Assembly (NCBI GenBank): GCA_037200985.1
Contig: JBBCGJ010000001.1
Span: 310,001-374,000 of the forward strand
Source of the DNA: Rhizomicrobium sp.
GTDB taxonomy: Bacteria > Pseudomonadota > Alphaproteobacteria > Micropepsales > Micropepsaceae
Length of the DNA stretch: 64,000 nucleotides
Direction: 5' to 3'
Positions 36,593 to 44,906 of this stretch are shown piece after piece. The stretch's first letter is position 1, and the number at the start of each line of letters is the position of its first letter. The position numbers were made by a program, and so were the translations under genes. Under the pieces are notes generated by a model. The model did not search any database and was not told the DNA's origin. It worked only from the letters and a program-made list of their open reading frames with translations.

Positions 36593-37786
36593 ATGGATCG
36601 TAAGGCGCTGGTTGCCGGCGTGGGGATGACGCCCTTCAAAAAGCCGGGTCAGAGCGAGACCTGGGACGTGATGGGCGCCGAGGCAGCGCGCCGCGCGCTC
36701 GCCGACGCGGGGCTAGCCTATTCCGACATCCAGCAGGCCTATGTCGGCTATGTCTACGGCGATTCCACCTGTGGCCAGAGCGTCCTCTACAAGCTCGGCC
36801 AGTCGGGCATCCCGATCTTCAACGTGAACAACAACTGCTCCACCGGTTCGAGCGCGCTGTATCTGGCCCGCCAGGCGGTCGAAGCGGGCGTCGCCGACGT
36901 CGCGCTGGCGCTCGGCTTCGAGCAGATGAATCCGGGCGCGCTGGGCTCCGTCTACAACGACCGCAAGCCCGCGATGGAGCTGTTCGCCGATGCGATGGCG
37001 CGGGCGCAGGAATTCGACCCGAAGGCGCCGGGGGCCGCGCAATTCTTCGGCGGCGCCGGTCTCGAGCACCAGAAGAAGTTCGGCACGCAGACTTCGACCT
37101 TCGCGCGGATTTCCGAGAAGGCCCGCAAGCACGCGGCGAACAATCCCTACGCCGTGTTTCGCGACCCGCTGTCGCTGCACGACGTCCTGCAGTCGCCGCA
37201 CATCTACGGCCCGCTGACGCGCTTCCAGTGCTGCCCGCCGACCAGCGGCGCCGCGGCGGCGGTGATCGTGTCGCGTGAATATGCGAAGAAGAAGGGCCTG
37301 ACCCGCCTGATCGAGATCGCAGCCCAGGCGATGACGACGGATACGCCGTCGTCCTTCACCGAGCCGCCCAGCATGATGCGCGTCGTCGGCTACGACATGG
37401 CGAAGGACGCCGCACGCCAGGTGTACGAATCCGCCGGCATGGGGCCTGAGGACGTCCAGGTGGTGGAGCTGCACGATTGCTTCACGGCGAACGAACTCAT
37501 CACCTACGAAGCGCTCGGACTGTGCCCGGAAGGCGGGGCGGAGCGCTTCATTATCGACGAGGACAACACCTATGGCGGCAAGTTCGTCACCAACCCGTCG
37601 GGCGGCCTGCTCGCCAAGGGACATCCGCTCGGCGCGACCGGCCTTGCGCAGTGTTCGGAGCTTGTGTGGCAGCTGCGCGGCGAGGCGGAGAAGCGCCAGG
37701 TCGAGGGCGCCAGGGCGGCACTGCAGCACAATCTTGGACTGGGCGGGGCGTGCGTCGTGACGCTCTATCGGCCCGCGGCGCTGTGA
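36593..37786 (+). CDS. SCP-x-type thiolase / lipid-transfer protein
   Basis: A 397-residue thiolase-fold enzyme. The nucleophile is C82 in NNNCSTGSSALYLARQ. ELHDCFTANELITYEALGLC and GGLLAKGHPLGATGLAQ carry the remaining active-site histidines, and the protein ends LGGACVVTLYRPAAL. This is the sterol-carrier-protein-x / Ltp branch, which cleaves branched or steroid side-chain acyl-CoAs, sometimes by a retro-aldol reaction with a DUF35 partner. No DUF35 protein with its zinc cysteines is seen in the window. The next gene, a PhyH protein, follows after 16 bases. Confidence 0.92.
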   Translation: MDRKALVAGVGMTPFKKPGQSETWDVMGAEAARRALADAGLAYSDIQQAYVGYVYGDSTCGQSVLYKLGQSGIPIFNVNNNCSTGSSALYLARQAVEAGVADVALALGFEQMNPGALGSVYNDRKPAMELFADAMARAQEFDPKAPGAAQFFGGAGLEHQKKFGTQTSTFARISEKARKHAANNPYAVFRDPLSLHDVLQSPHIYGPLTRFQCCPPTSGAAAAVIVSREYAKKKGLTRLIEIAAQAMTTDTPSSFTEPPSMMRVVGYDMAKDAARQVYESAGMGPEDVQVVELHDCFTANELITYEALGLCPEGGAERFIIDEDNTYGGKFVTNPSGGLLAKGHPLGATGLAQCSELVWQLRGEAEKRQVEGARAALQHNLGLGGACVVTLYRPAAL

Positions 37787-37802
37787 GCAGAAGGAGAGAA
37801 CG

Positions 37803-38699
37803 ATGGAACTGAAGCCTTGGAAGACGACGGCGGGCGTCAACGAATCCTACAAGCTCATCCGTGAATTGGGTCTGGAGCAATATGTCGCCGAACTCGACAC
37901 GTTCGGCTTCACGATCGTGCCGCCCGAAAAGGCGGCGCCGCCGGGCTTCACCGACAAGCTCTGCGAGGCGGTCTGGAAGCATTCCAAAGCCGCCGACAAA
38001 AACGTCGCGACGCTGAACGTCGTCGACAAATCGCAGCGCTCGGTCGACGGCGAACATCTGTTTCACACCGTGAAACGCGATCCGATCTTCCGCGAGGCCA
38101 CGGTCTCGCCGGTGGCCTATGCGCTCGCGTCCTACGTCGTCGGCGCGAGCATGCGCATCTATTCGAGCGGCTCCATCCTGAAGTCCGGCCAGATCAATCC
38201 CGTGTTCCTCCACTGCGACTCGGTGTCGGTGCCGCCCCCGCTGCCGCCATGGGGCATGTTCTGCAATGCGACGTGGATTCTCAGCGAATATTCGATGGAG
38301 ACGGGGCCGCTGTTCATGGTGCCCGGCAGCCACAAGCTCTGCCGTCATCCGACCGCGGCGGAGCAGCCCAAATGCATCGGCGGCCCGGGAGACGACGACA
38401 TCGTCCAGCCGGTGCTGGCCAAGCCCGGCTCGCTCTGCGTCTTCCACGGCAACACCTGGCACGGCGCAATCGGCAAGGACAACAACCACACGCGCGTGAC
38501 CTATGTCACGCTGTATTGCCGCAGCTTCGTGATGCCGGCGGAAGACTTCAGCGACATCACGCCGGAGATGATGGAGCAGCATGGCGAGAAATTCGCCAAG
38601 CTCGTCTGGCGCGACAAGTGGCAGGGCTACCGCGAGGAAGGGCCATCGCCGGCGAAGCTGGCACTGACGCGCCCGTCCACGGAAAACCAGTACGGTTGA
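37803..38699 (+). CDS. Phytanoyl-CoA dioxygenase-like protein (PhyH family, copy 2)
   Basis: A 298-residue paralogue of the protein at 27677-28570. Iron-binding residues appear as H137 and D139 in LHCDSV and H220 in HGNTWHG. Shared features include the GLE..AE..TFGF start, PGSHKLCRHPT and the VLAKPGS strand. AAGGAG precedes the ATG. In copy 1 the residue between His and Asp is Ser, here Cys. The gene closes a ligase - thiolase - PhyH operon and converges on a TetR gene, mirroring the TetR - PhyH arrangement of copy 1. Confidence 0.88.
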   Translation: MELKPWKTTAGVNESYKLIRELGLEQYVAELDTFGFTIVPPEKAAPPGFTDKLCEAVWKHSKAADKNVATLNVVDKSQRSVDGEHLFHTVKRDPIFREATVSPVAYALASYVVGASMRIYSSGSILKSGQINPVFLHCDSVSVPPPLPPWGMFCNATWILSEYSMETGPLFMVPGSHKLCRHPTAAEQPKCIGGPGDDDIVQPVLAKPGSLCVFHGNTWHGAIGKDNNHTRVTYVTLYCRSFVMPAEDFSDITPEMMEQHGEKFAKLVWRDKWQGYREEGPSPAKLALTRPSTENQYG

Positions 38700-38716
38700 G
38701 GGCGCCGGCGCGGCGG

Positions 38717-39349
38717 TCAGGGGGCGGCGCGCCGGAGGCTCCGCATCACGAAGTGCACGCAGGCCTCGGCCACATCCTCCTTCGCGAGGTCCGTGTCCTT
38801 CAGCCAGAGCGGGATGTACCTGAGCACCCCGATCACAAAGCGATACGTCATCGCGATATGGGAGCGTTCGAGCGAGCCGTCGTCGAACCCGGCCTGCAGA
38901 ATCGTCTCCCCCATCTCGTCGAACGGACGCTGAGCCGCGACGAAGAGCACCCTTTGCTCGCCTTCGAAATTGCGCGCCAGCCAGCTCGCCGCATCGCCTC
39001 CAAGCTCGCCGAAAAAAAGAATGCGCAAGGCCCGGCGCAGGAACCGCTCGAGCTGATCGGCGCCGCTGAGACCTTCGACGAGCGGAAAGTCCTCCGGATA
39101 CTTGCTCCTGTCCAGGAACTCCGCGATGCCGGTCTCGACGAGCGCGAGCAGCACCTGGTCCTTGTTGGCGAAATAATAATAGACCGTCGGCTTGGAGATG
39201 TTCAGCTCGACGGCGATGTCGCCGAGCGACGTGTTCTCCACGCCCTTGGTGCGGAACAGGCTGGCGGCCGTGTTCAACAGCGCACGGCGTTTCAGTTCGA
39301 ACTTCTCTTCCCGGCTCTTGATCGTTGCGCCCCAGGCTTTGTCGCTCAT
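38717..39349 (-). CDS. TetR-family regulator (acyl-CoA cluster paralogue C)
   Basis: A 210-residue regulator closely similar to the one at 23770-24396. The DNA-binding region is EEKFELKRRALLNTAASLFR, then TKGVENTSLGDIAVELNISK, then PTVYYYFANKDQVLL. ATG 39349 (MSDKAWGAT) matches the paralogue's start and is preferred over the ATG 12 bases upstream. The C-terminal domain, with FVIGVLRYIPLWLKD, resembles the NWIPNWY-type region of the regulator at 26941. The gene converges with the PhyH gene. It may control amidase copy 3, the thiolase operon or both. Confidence 0.88.
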   Translation of the reverse strand: MSDKAWGATIKSREEKFELKRRALLNTAASLFRTKGVENTSLGDIAVELNISKPTVYYYFANKDQVLLALVETGIAEFLDRSKYPEDFPLVEGLSGADQLERFLRRALRILFFGELGGDAASWLARNFEGEQRVLFVAAQRPFDEMGETILQAGFDDGSLERSHIAMTYRFVIGVLRYIPLWLKDTDLAKEDVAEACVHFVMRSLRRAAP

Positions 39350-39398
39350 CGAATCCTGCATGCCTCAATTGCCGCGAATCATGTCGATCGGCGTAGTT

Positions 39399-39426
39399 GG
39401 TATAGGCGGCAACGTGTACATTACAA
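39399..39426 (-). promoter_or_regulatory. Putative promoter of the tetR gene at 38717-39349
   Basis: On the minus strand TTGTAA (39426-39421) and TATACC (39404-39399) are 16 bases apart, about 50 bases before the chosen start. GTTG (39396-39399) and CAAC (39410-39413) flank the second box as a small inverted repeat that could be part of an operator. Confidence 0.35.
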
Positions 39427-40893
39427 CGCCTCGACTTTGGAGGCTTGGCCGTTGCGCAGCGGCCCTTCCGGCGGCCGGCGCGCGTCCCACGGCCGTGCGC
39501 GCTCGATTTCTCCGGCCAGCGCCAGCAACGCCGCCTCGCCGGCCGGCTGCCCCACGATCTGAACCCCGACCGGCATGCCGGTCTCGGTCCACATCAGGGG
39601 AAGCGACATTGCGGGCTGGCCGGTGATGTTGAAGATCTGCGTGTTGGGCCCGAAATCGTAGAACCGGGCCGAGACGGCATCGAGATCGAACGAGCCGCCG
39701 CCCATCACCTCGGCCAGGGTCGCCTTCACGGGCATCCGGCCCAGCGTGCCGGTCAGCAGCATGTCGTATTTCTGGAACGCCGGCGCGATGCCGCGCGCGA
39801 GAAACTGCATCTGCACCAGCGCGCGCGCGAATTCGCGGGCCGAATATCGGCCGCCGCGCTCGTAGACCATGCGCGTCACGGTTTGCAATTCGTCGTCCCG
39901 CAGCGGCCAGCCCCGGCGTTCCACTTCCGCGTCGATCCCGGCCCTGACCGAGCTGGAGAAGAGGATGCCGGCGATCGCCGTCACCTGCTCCAGGTCGGCG
40001 AGCGGCGATGCCACCTCGACCGCATGGCCGAGATCTTCGAGCAGCCGGGCCGTCTCCTTCACCGCGTCGACGATCTCAAGGTCCATGGCGCCGCCATAGA
40101 CGTTGGTGAGCAGCATGCCGAACCGGAGCTTTCCGGGGCTTCGTTCGACCTCGCGGGCAAAGGGCGTGGGCGGCGGTTCGATGGCGAAGAAATCGCCCGG
40201 CTGGGGCGCGCAGCTCAAATCCAGGATCGCGGCGCTGTCGCGCACCGACCGGGTGACCACATGCGACGTCGTGAGACCGCCCAGTCCTTCGACCATGGGC
40301 GCCATCGAGACGCGTCCGCGGGACGGCTTGAACCCGAAGCAGCCGCAGCAGGCTGCGGGAATGCGGATCGAGCCGCCGGCGTCGCTGCCGTTCACGGCAG
40401 GTGCGATCCGCGCGGCGACCGCGGCGGCCGACCCGCCCGACGATCCGCCCGGCGAGCGCTGCAGATCCCATGGATTGCGCGTCGTCCCGAACAAATCCGT
40501 ATCGATGACCCCCAGAAGCCCGAATTCGGCCGTGCTCACCTTGCCGAACGTCACGAACCCGGCCTGCTTGTAGGCGGTCGTCAGCGCGCTGTCGAAGGGC
40601 GAAACGAAATCCTTCATGAGGCGCGAGCCGCTCGTCATGCGCGTCCCCTTCAAATGGGCCGTAAGGTCCTTGAGGAGAAACGGAACGCCCCGGAACGGGC
40701 CGTCCGGCAGACCGTCGGCGATTGCCCGGCGCGCCTCGTCTTCCGTGCTGATGACCATCGCGTTGATCGCGGGATTGACCTGTTCGACGCGCGCCAGGGC
40801 GGCTTCGAAAAGTTCGGTCGGCGAGACGTCCTTGCGTGCGACGAGCTGCGCCAGGCCCGTGGCGTCATAGCTCTGATATTCGTCGGTGTTCAT
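39421..40893 (-). CDS. Amidase-signature family hydrolase (copy 3)
   Basis: A 490-residue paralogue of the amidases at 13739 and 20889. It starts MNTDEYQSYDATGLAQLVAR, has the catalytic lysine in PFLLKDLTAHLKGT, the serine pair in [15 protein letters not shown] and the strand [17 protein letters not shown], in which one Gly of the GGG run is replaced by Ala. The ATG at 40893 aligns with the starts of the two paralogues; the frame continues upstream without similarity. It is isolated from the GntR cluster, lying between the TetR gene and the second TonB receptor gene. Confidence 0.9.
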   Translation of the reverse strand: MNTDEYQSYDATGLAQLVARKDVSPTELFEAALARVEQVNPAINAMVISTEDEARRAIADGLPDGPFRGVPFLLKDLTAHLKGTRMTSGSRLMKDFVSPFDSALTTAYKQAGFVTFGKVSTAEFGLLGVIDTDLFGTTRNPWDLQRSPGGSSGGSAAAVAARIAPAVNGSDAGGSIRIPAACCGCFGFKPSRGRVSMAPMVEGLGGLTTSHVVTRSVRDSAAILDLSCAPQPGDFFAIEPPPTPFAREVERSPGKLRFGMLLTNVYGGAMDLEIVDAVKETARLLEDLGHAVEVASPLADLEQVTAIAGILFSSSVRAGIDAEVERRGWPLRDDELQTVTRMVYERGGRYSAREFARALVQMQFLARGIAPAFQKYDMLLTGTLGRMPVKATLAEVMGGGSFDLDAVSARFYDFGPNTQIFNITGQPAMSLPLMWTETGMPVGVQIVGQPAGEAALLALAGEIERARPWDARRPPEGPLRNGQASKVEAL

Positions 40894-41187
40894 CGGCCAG
40901 CCTCGTGCTCTCGGATTGTGGTCCACCGTGCCGCCGACAAAGAACGCCCGGGACGTCTTGCCGGGGAAAGCCCTCGGCTCCGGTACGGCGCGCATTGCTA
41001 TTGGCGGAATGCCGGCAATCTAGAAGACACGAGCCGCGCCGAAATGCGCTACGCCTCAGATCGGCTTTCAAAACGTCTTCTCCCGCAGTAGCGCGTTTTT
41101 CGACATCGAAGTGTCTTCAAACGTCCAGTACTCCGCGGGGGCATGTTCGATTTGCGGGGGTGTTTAAGTCTGTAGGGGGACTTGAAG

Positions 41188-43461
41188 ATGGCATCGCCGC
41201 TTGCAAGCAAGATCAACTCGGGGGTCGGCGCCTTGATGCTGGCCTTGTTGGCCTCGACGGCCCTGGCCGTGCCGGCTTTCGGGCAGTCCGACGGCGGCGG
41301 AATCGAAACCGTCGTGGTGACGGCCGAGAAGCGCAGTGAAAACCTCATCGACGTTCCGCTGTCGATCACGGTCAACGACGCCCGCGACATCAAGGACAAG
41401 AACATCGGAGACCTGACCGAACTCGGCCAGAAGATCCCGAACGTCAATGCCGGCGGCACGCTGTTCGGCTCGGTCACCATCCGGGGCATCTCCTCGAATT
41501 CCGCCGGCGCGGGCATCGGCGCGGGTTTTCCGCCCGATGTCGGCGTCAATGTGGACGAGGTCTTCCAGGGCCGCGACCGCGCGTTCGACAGCGTGCTGAC
41601 GGACGTGTCGAGCGTGGAGGTCCTGCGCGGACCGCAGGGCACGCTCTACGGCAAGAACACCGTGGCGGGCGTGATCAACATCACGACCGAACGTCCGACG
41701 AACGAATATGAAGCGCTGGGCGATTTCCGCGCGGGTAACTACGATTATTATCAGCTGCGCGGGACGATAAGCGGTCCGGTGGTCGAAGATACGGTCCTGG
41801 TGCGCGCCTCCGGCTTCCTGCAGAAGCGCGACGGCTATATCGACATGACAAACCTCGGCGAAAAAGGCGGCAGCCTCAACCAGTGGGGCGGTCGCATCAT
41901 GGTCGTGGTGAATCCCGTCGATCGCCTCACGCTGGAGTTGCGCGGCGATCTGAGCGGCGAATCCGACAGCAACGGGCTGCGCGAGACGCAGTCGACGATC
42001 GGCGGCGCGATCGCGCCGTTTCCGCCGTTCAACACCGTGCCGCCGCAGAACCCGACCGACCGCATCGTCAACATCAACACGCCGCCGCTCGCCAAGCGCA
42101 ACATCTGGGGCACGTCGGGAAAGGCGGAGTACGACTATAACGGCTATGCGCTGACATCGATCACGGCGTGGCGTCACTACAACAGCGACTGGGACTGGGA
42201 TCAGGACGGCGGCCCGCTCGACGGCTTCGACACCGGCATGCAGGAAGGCATGGACAGGTTCAGCCAGGAATTCCGCTTCACCTCGCCGGGCGACGATCGT
42301 TTCTCATGGATCGCCGGCGCCTACTTCGATCACGAACTCGACAGGTCGATGTACCATATCGGCATCGGCGACGGCTTCCCGACGTTTCTGCTGGGGGCGC
42401 CGTTTCCGCTGGTATTGCCCACGGGTTACCGGGAAACGGCCACGACCAATGCGCGCATCTCGAACACCAGCGAGGCGGGCTTCATCAGCGCCAAGTACAA
42501 CATCACCGACGCGCTCATCGTCAGCGGCGGCGTCCGCTACACGCACGAACACAAGGACCTGAACTATTCGCAGCTGCCGACGACGCTCGACCCGGACCTT
42601 GCGCCGCTGCACGTGATCTACGCCTTCGCGCTGCCGATCCCGGGCGTGATCGATCACTACGACCAGGGGGCGATAACCGGCGACGCGAATCTTTCCTACA
42701 AGTTCACCGAGGACCAGGTCGGGTATCTGCGCTTCTCGCACGGGTTCAAGGCCGGCGGCTTCAATGCCGACGTGATTTCGCCTCCCTTCGATCTGTCGGG
42801 CGGGCTTGCCTTCAAGCCCGAAACCCTGAACGCCTACGAGGCCGGCTTCAAGTCGGTGCTGTTCGACCATACGCTAAGCGCCAACATCTCCGCCTTCTAC
42901 TACGATTTCTCCGACAAGCAGGAGCAGGTGGTCGTATCGGTGGGCTTCCGCGTGGCCAACGCCGCAAGCGCCACCAGCAAGGGCGTCGAACTCGAGCTCA
43001 ATTGGGCGCCGATCGAAGGTCTCTCCCTGTTCGCCAATGGCGGGTATCTGGATGCGCGCTACGACAAATTCCCCAATGGCGGCGGCATCGGCGTCGATTT
43101 CGACGGCCACCAGCTGGCCGGCGCGTCGAAATGGTCGTCGAGCTGGGGCGGCAGCTGGACCCGGCCCTTCGACCTGATCGAGGGCACGAACTATGTGCTG
43201 GCCACCGACTGGGACTACCGCGATCCGCAGTTCACGGAGCCTTCGAACATGCTGGCGCTGCGCGTCGGGGCCTTTCTCATCGCGAATGCGCGCCTCGGAA
43301 TCGAGGACTCGGAGGGACGCTGGGGCGCCTATGTGTGGGGCCGCAATCTGACCGACAAGACGGTGCTGGGCGGCGGCACCAGCGTGCTGGGCGGGCTTTA
43401 CACGACCCGCTCGATCAACATCGGTCGCACGGTCGGCGTCGAACTGCGCGGGCATATCTAG
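41188..43461 (+). CDS. TonB-dependent outer-membrane receptor (copy 2)
   Basis: A 757-residue receptor with a signal peptide (SGVGALMLALLASTALAVPA, cleavage near AFG-QS), a TonB-box-like IETVVVTAEKR, the plug motif VEVLRGPQGTLYGKNTVAGV and a barrel of the LIDVPLSITV class, which often imports organic compounds. The chain ends GVELRGHI, lacking the usual terminal aromatic residue. AGGGGGA lies eight bases before ATG 41188; a TTG six bases upstream is unlikely. It heads a plus-strand run with the 140-residue unknown, two MaoC proteins and an SDR, and a strong hairpin follows its stop. Confidence 0.92.
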   Translation: MASPLASKINSGVGALMLALLASTALAVPAFGQSDGGGIETVVVTAEKRSENLIDVPLSITVNDARDIKDKNIGDLTELGQKIPNVNAGGTLFGSVTIRGISSNSAGAGIGAGFPPDVGVNVDEVFQGRDRAFDSVLTDVSSVEVLRGPQGTLYGKNTVAGVINITTERPTNEYEALGDFRAGNYDYYQLRGTISGPVVEDTVLVRASGFLQKRDGYIDMTNLGEKGGSLNQWGGRIMVVVNPVDRLTLELRGDLSGESDSNGLRETQSTIGGAIAPFPPFNTVPPQNPTDRIVNINTPPLAKRNIWGTSGKAEYDYNGYALTSITAWRHYNSDWDWDQDGGPLDGFDTGMQEGMDRFSQEFRFTSPGDDRFSWIAGAYFDHELDRSMYHIGIGDGFPTFLLGAPFPLVLPTGYRETATTNARISNTSEAGFISAKYNITDALIVSGGVRYTHEHKDLNYSQLPTTLDPDLAPLHVIYAFALPIPGVIDHYDQGAITGDANLSYKFTEDQVGYLRFSHGFKAGGFNADVISPPFDLSGGLAFKPETLNAYEAGFKSVLFDHTLSANISAFYYDFSDKQEQVVVSVGFRVANAASATSKGVELELNWAPIEGLSLFANGGYLDARYDKFPNGGGIGVDFDGHQLAGASKWSSSWGGSWTRPFDLIEGTNYVLATDWDYRDPQFTEPSNMLALRVGAFLIANARLGIEDSEGRWGAYVWGRNLTDKTVLGGGTSVLGGLYTTRSINIGRTVGVELRGHI

Positions 43462-43472
43462 CCCTTCGGTTC

Positions 43473-43501
43473 GGAAAGATGCGGTCCGGCCGCATCTTTC
43501 C
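43473..43501. terminator. Strong hairpin after the TonB receptor gene
   Basis: A perfect 12-base inverted repeat (arms GGAAAGATGCGG and CCGCATCTTTCC, loop TCCGG) begins 12 bases after the receptor stop codon. There is no T-tract after the right arm, so it may attenuate or stabilise the 3' end of the message rather than act as a full intrinsic terminator. Confidence 0.5.
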
Positions 43502-43534
43502 GCCCGTGTGCGTCATCCATGACGGAGAAGACGT

Positions 43535-43957
43535 TTGGACAAGTTCGAATTCGGCGGCCGCGCCTGGATGGCGGCGCTCAGGGAATTGCTCGTCGCCTAT
43601 ACGCAAGGCGCCGGAACGAATTTCGAAGTAAGCCTCTGCGAGGTCTTCACCAACGTGCCGAAGCATCTCGATCCGTCCGGCGACGGCACGCTCGCATGGC
43701 ACGGCGTCGTGAAGAACGGCGTCGTGCACTTCGACGAATCCGAACTGGCCGACGCCGACATCCACTCGACCGTGGACTACGATTTCGCCCTGCCGCTGGC
43801 GCGCCTGGTCCTGTCTCCGGAAACGGCCGGGCAGCTGCAGGCGGCCGCGGCAAGGGGCATAGCCGAAGGCAAATTGAAACTGGCCGGACGCGACAGGTCG
43901 AAAATGCCGGCGGCCTTTCAAGGACTGCACAACGATATGGCGGTGCGAACGCTCTAG
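43535..43957 (+). CDS. Conserved protein of unknown function, about 140 aa (copy 2)
   Basis: A 140-residue paralogue of the protein at 32645-33070. It has the same MDKFEF start, CEVFTNVPKHLDPSGDGTLA followed by WH, DYDFALPLARLVLSPET, GIAEGK and the end GLHNDMAVRTL. The start is a TTG at 43535 with GGAG seven bases upstream; no in-frame ATG exists nearby. I do not recognise the family. It lies between the TonB receptor and the two MaoC genes in the same direction, so co-expression with a dehydratase and a reductase is likely. Confidence 0.75.
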   Translation: MDKFEFGGRAWMAALRELLVAYTQGAGTNFEVSLCEVFTNVPKHLDPSGDGTLAWHGVVKNGVVHFDESELADADIHSTVDYDFALPLARLVLSPETAGQLQAAAARGIAEGKLKLAGRDRSKMPAAFQGLHNDMAVRTL

Positions 43958-44016
43958 CGGTCGGTTTGTCCGGAATCGCGAGCAGTTTGACGATGAAGTT
44001 AAAAGGTTTAGCCGGA

Positions 44017-44460
44017 ATGTTGGACAGATCCCTCATCGGTTCGGAAACGGAGATGCGTTCCGTCGAGGTGGAAAAAGGCCGGCTCGAATTCTTCGCCGAA
44101 GCGACCGGAGAGACCAACCCGGTCTATTTCGACGAGCAGGCCGCAAAAGCCGCGGGTCATCGGTCTCTGCCCGCCCCGCCGACGTTTCTTTTCTGCCTCG
44201 AGAGTTTGGCGGCGGGCCCGGACGGAATCATGGCAAGGCTCGGCCTCGACATAGGCCGCATTCTGCACGGAGAGCAGCGCTTTCAATATGGCAAGGCGAT
44301 CTATGCGGGAGACCGCATCGCGCTGAAAACCAGGATCTCGGACATCTACAGCAGGAAGGGCGGCCTGCTGGATTTCATCGTCCAGGAAACGACCGCGACC
44401 AACCAGAACGGCGAAGGCGTCGGCGTTTCGCGCACCGTCATCGTCGTCAGAAACGGCTGA
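44017..44460 (+). CDS. MaoC-like hot-dog protein, probable non-catalytic dehydratase subunit
   Basis: A 147-residue hot-dog protein of the MaoC N-terminal dehydratase type. It reads MLDRSLIGSE, then VEVEKGRLEFFAEATGETNP, then LPAPPTFLFCLES. Where catalytic MaoC proteins have D-x-N-P-x-H, this one has E-T-N-P-V-Y, so the Asp/His pair is absent. Mycobacterial HadA and similar subunits show the same loss and pair with a catalytic HadB-type subunit. The next gene, six bases downstream, encodes exactly such a protein. ATG 44017 fits family starts better than ATG 43993, eight codons upstream. Confidence 0.85.
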   Translation: MLDRSLIGSETEMRSVEVEKGRLEFFAEATGETNPVYFDEQAAKAAGHRSLPAPPTFLFCLESLAAGPDGIMARLGLDIGRILHGEQRFQYGKAIYAGDRIALKTRISDIYSRKGGLLDFIVQETTATNQNGEGVGVSRTVIVVRNG

Positions 44461-44466
44461 TCGCGC

Positions 44467-44883
44467 ATGACGCCGGCCTATGACGCCGTCGATATCGGCG
44501 ACGAGATTCCGATCCACGAAAGCGCCGCGATCTCGCGCCACACGCTTGCGCTTTATTGCGGCGCGTCCGGCGATCACAACCCCATGCACGTCGACAGCGA
44601 TTTCGCCAAAAGCTCCGGCATGCCGGACGTCTTCGCGCACGGCATGCTCACGATGGCCTTTCTCGGGCAGCTTCTGACCAGATGGGTGCCGCAACAAAAC
44701 ATTCGGCACTGGAGCGTCCGCTTCACGGCAATCACGCCGGTCCATGCCAAGGTGGTCTGCACCGGAAAAGTCGTCGCCAAGTTCGAGGCCGGCGGCGAAA
44801 AATGCGTCCGGCTCGAGATCAATGCGAGAACGCGGTGCGGGCTTCACACGGTCGTGGGCGACGCGGTCGTCGCCCTGGCGTAA
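44467..44883 (+). CDS. MaoC-like (R)-hydratase, catalytic subunit
   Basis: A 138-residue hot-dog protein. The hydratase motif GDHNPMHVDSDFAK places D36 and H41 as the catalytic pair, matching HadB-type dehydratases. FAHGMLTMAFLGQLLTRW and the strands from RHWSVRFTAITPVHAKVV complete the fold. It would hydrate an enoyl thioester to the (3R)-hydroxy form, or dehydrate in the reverse sense. With the non-catalytic partner upstream it probably forms a heterodimer. The SDR gene follows after 23 bases and could oxidise the (3R)-hydroxyl. Confidence 0.88.
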   Translation: MTPAYDAVDIGDEIPIHESAAISRHTLALYCGASGDHNPMHVDSDFAKSSGMPDVFAHGMLTMAFLGQLLTRWVPQQNIRHWSVRFTAITPVHAKVVCTGKVVAKFEAGGEKCVRLEINARTRCGLHTVVGDAVVALA

Positions 44884-44906
44884 CCCCATTCGGAATTTTC
44901 GGAACC

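Noticed and set aside
39394..41010. Similar TTGsTATwGGCGG strings at about 39396 and 41000
   Set aside because: The first is largely a -10 box, the second is in a different setting, and two loose matches are not enough for a motif.
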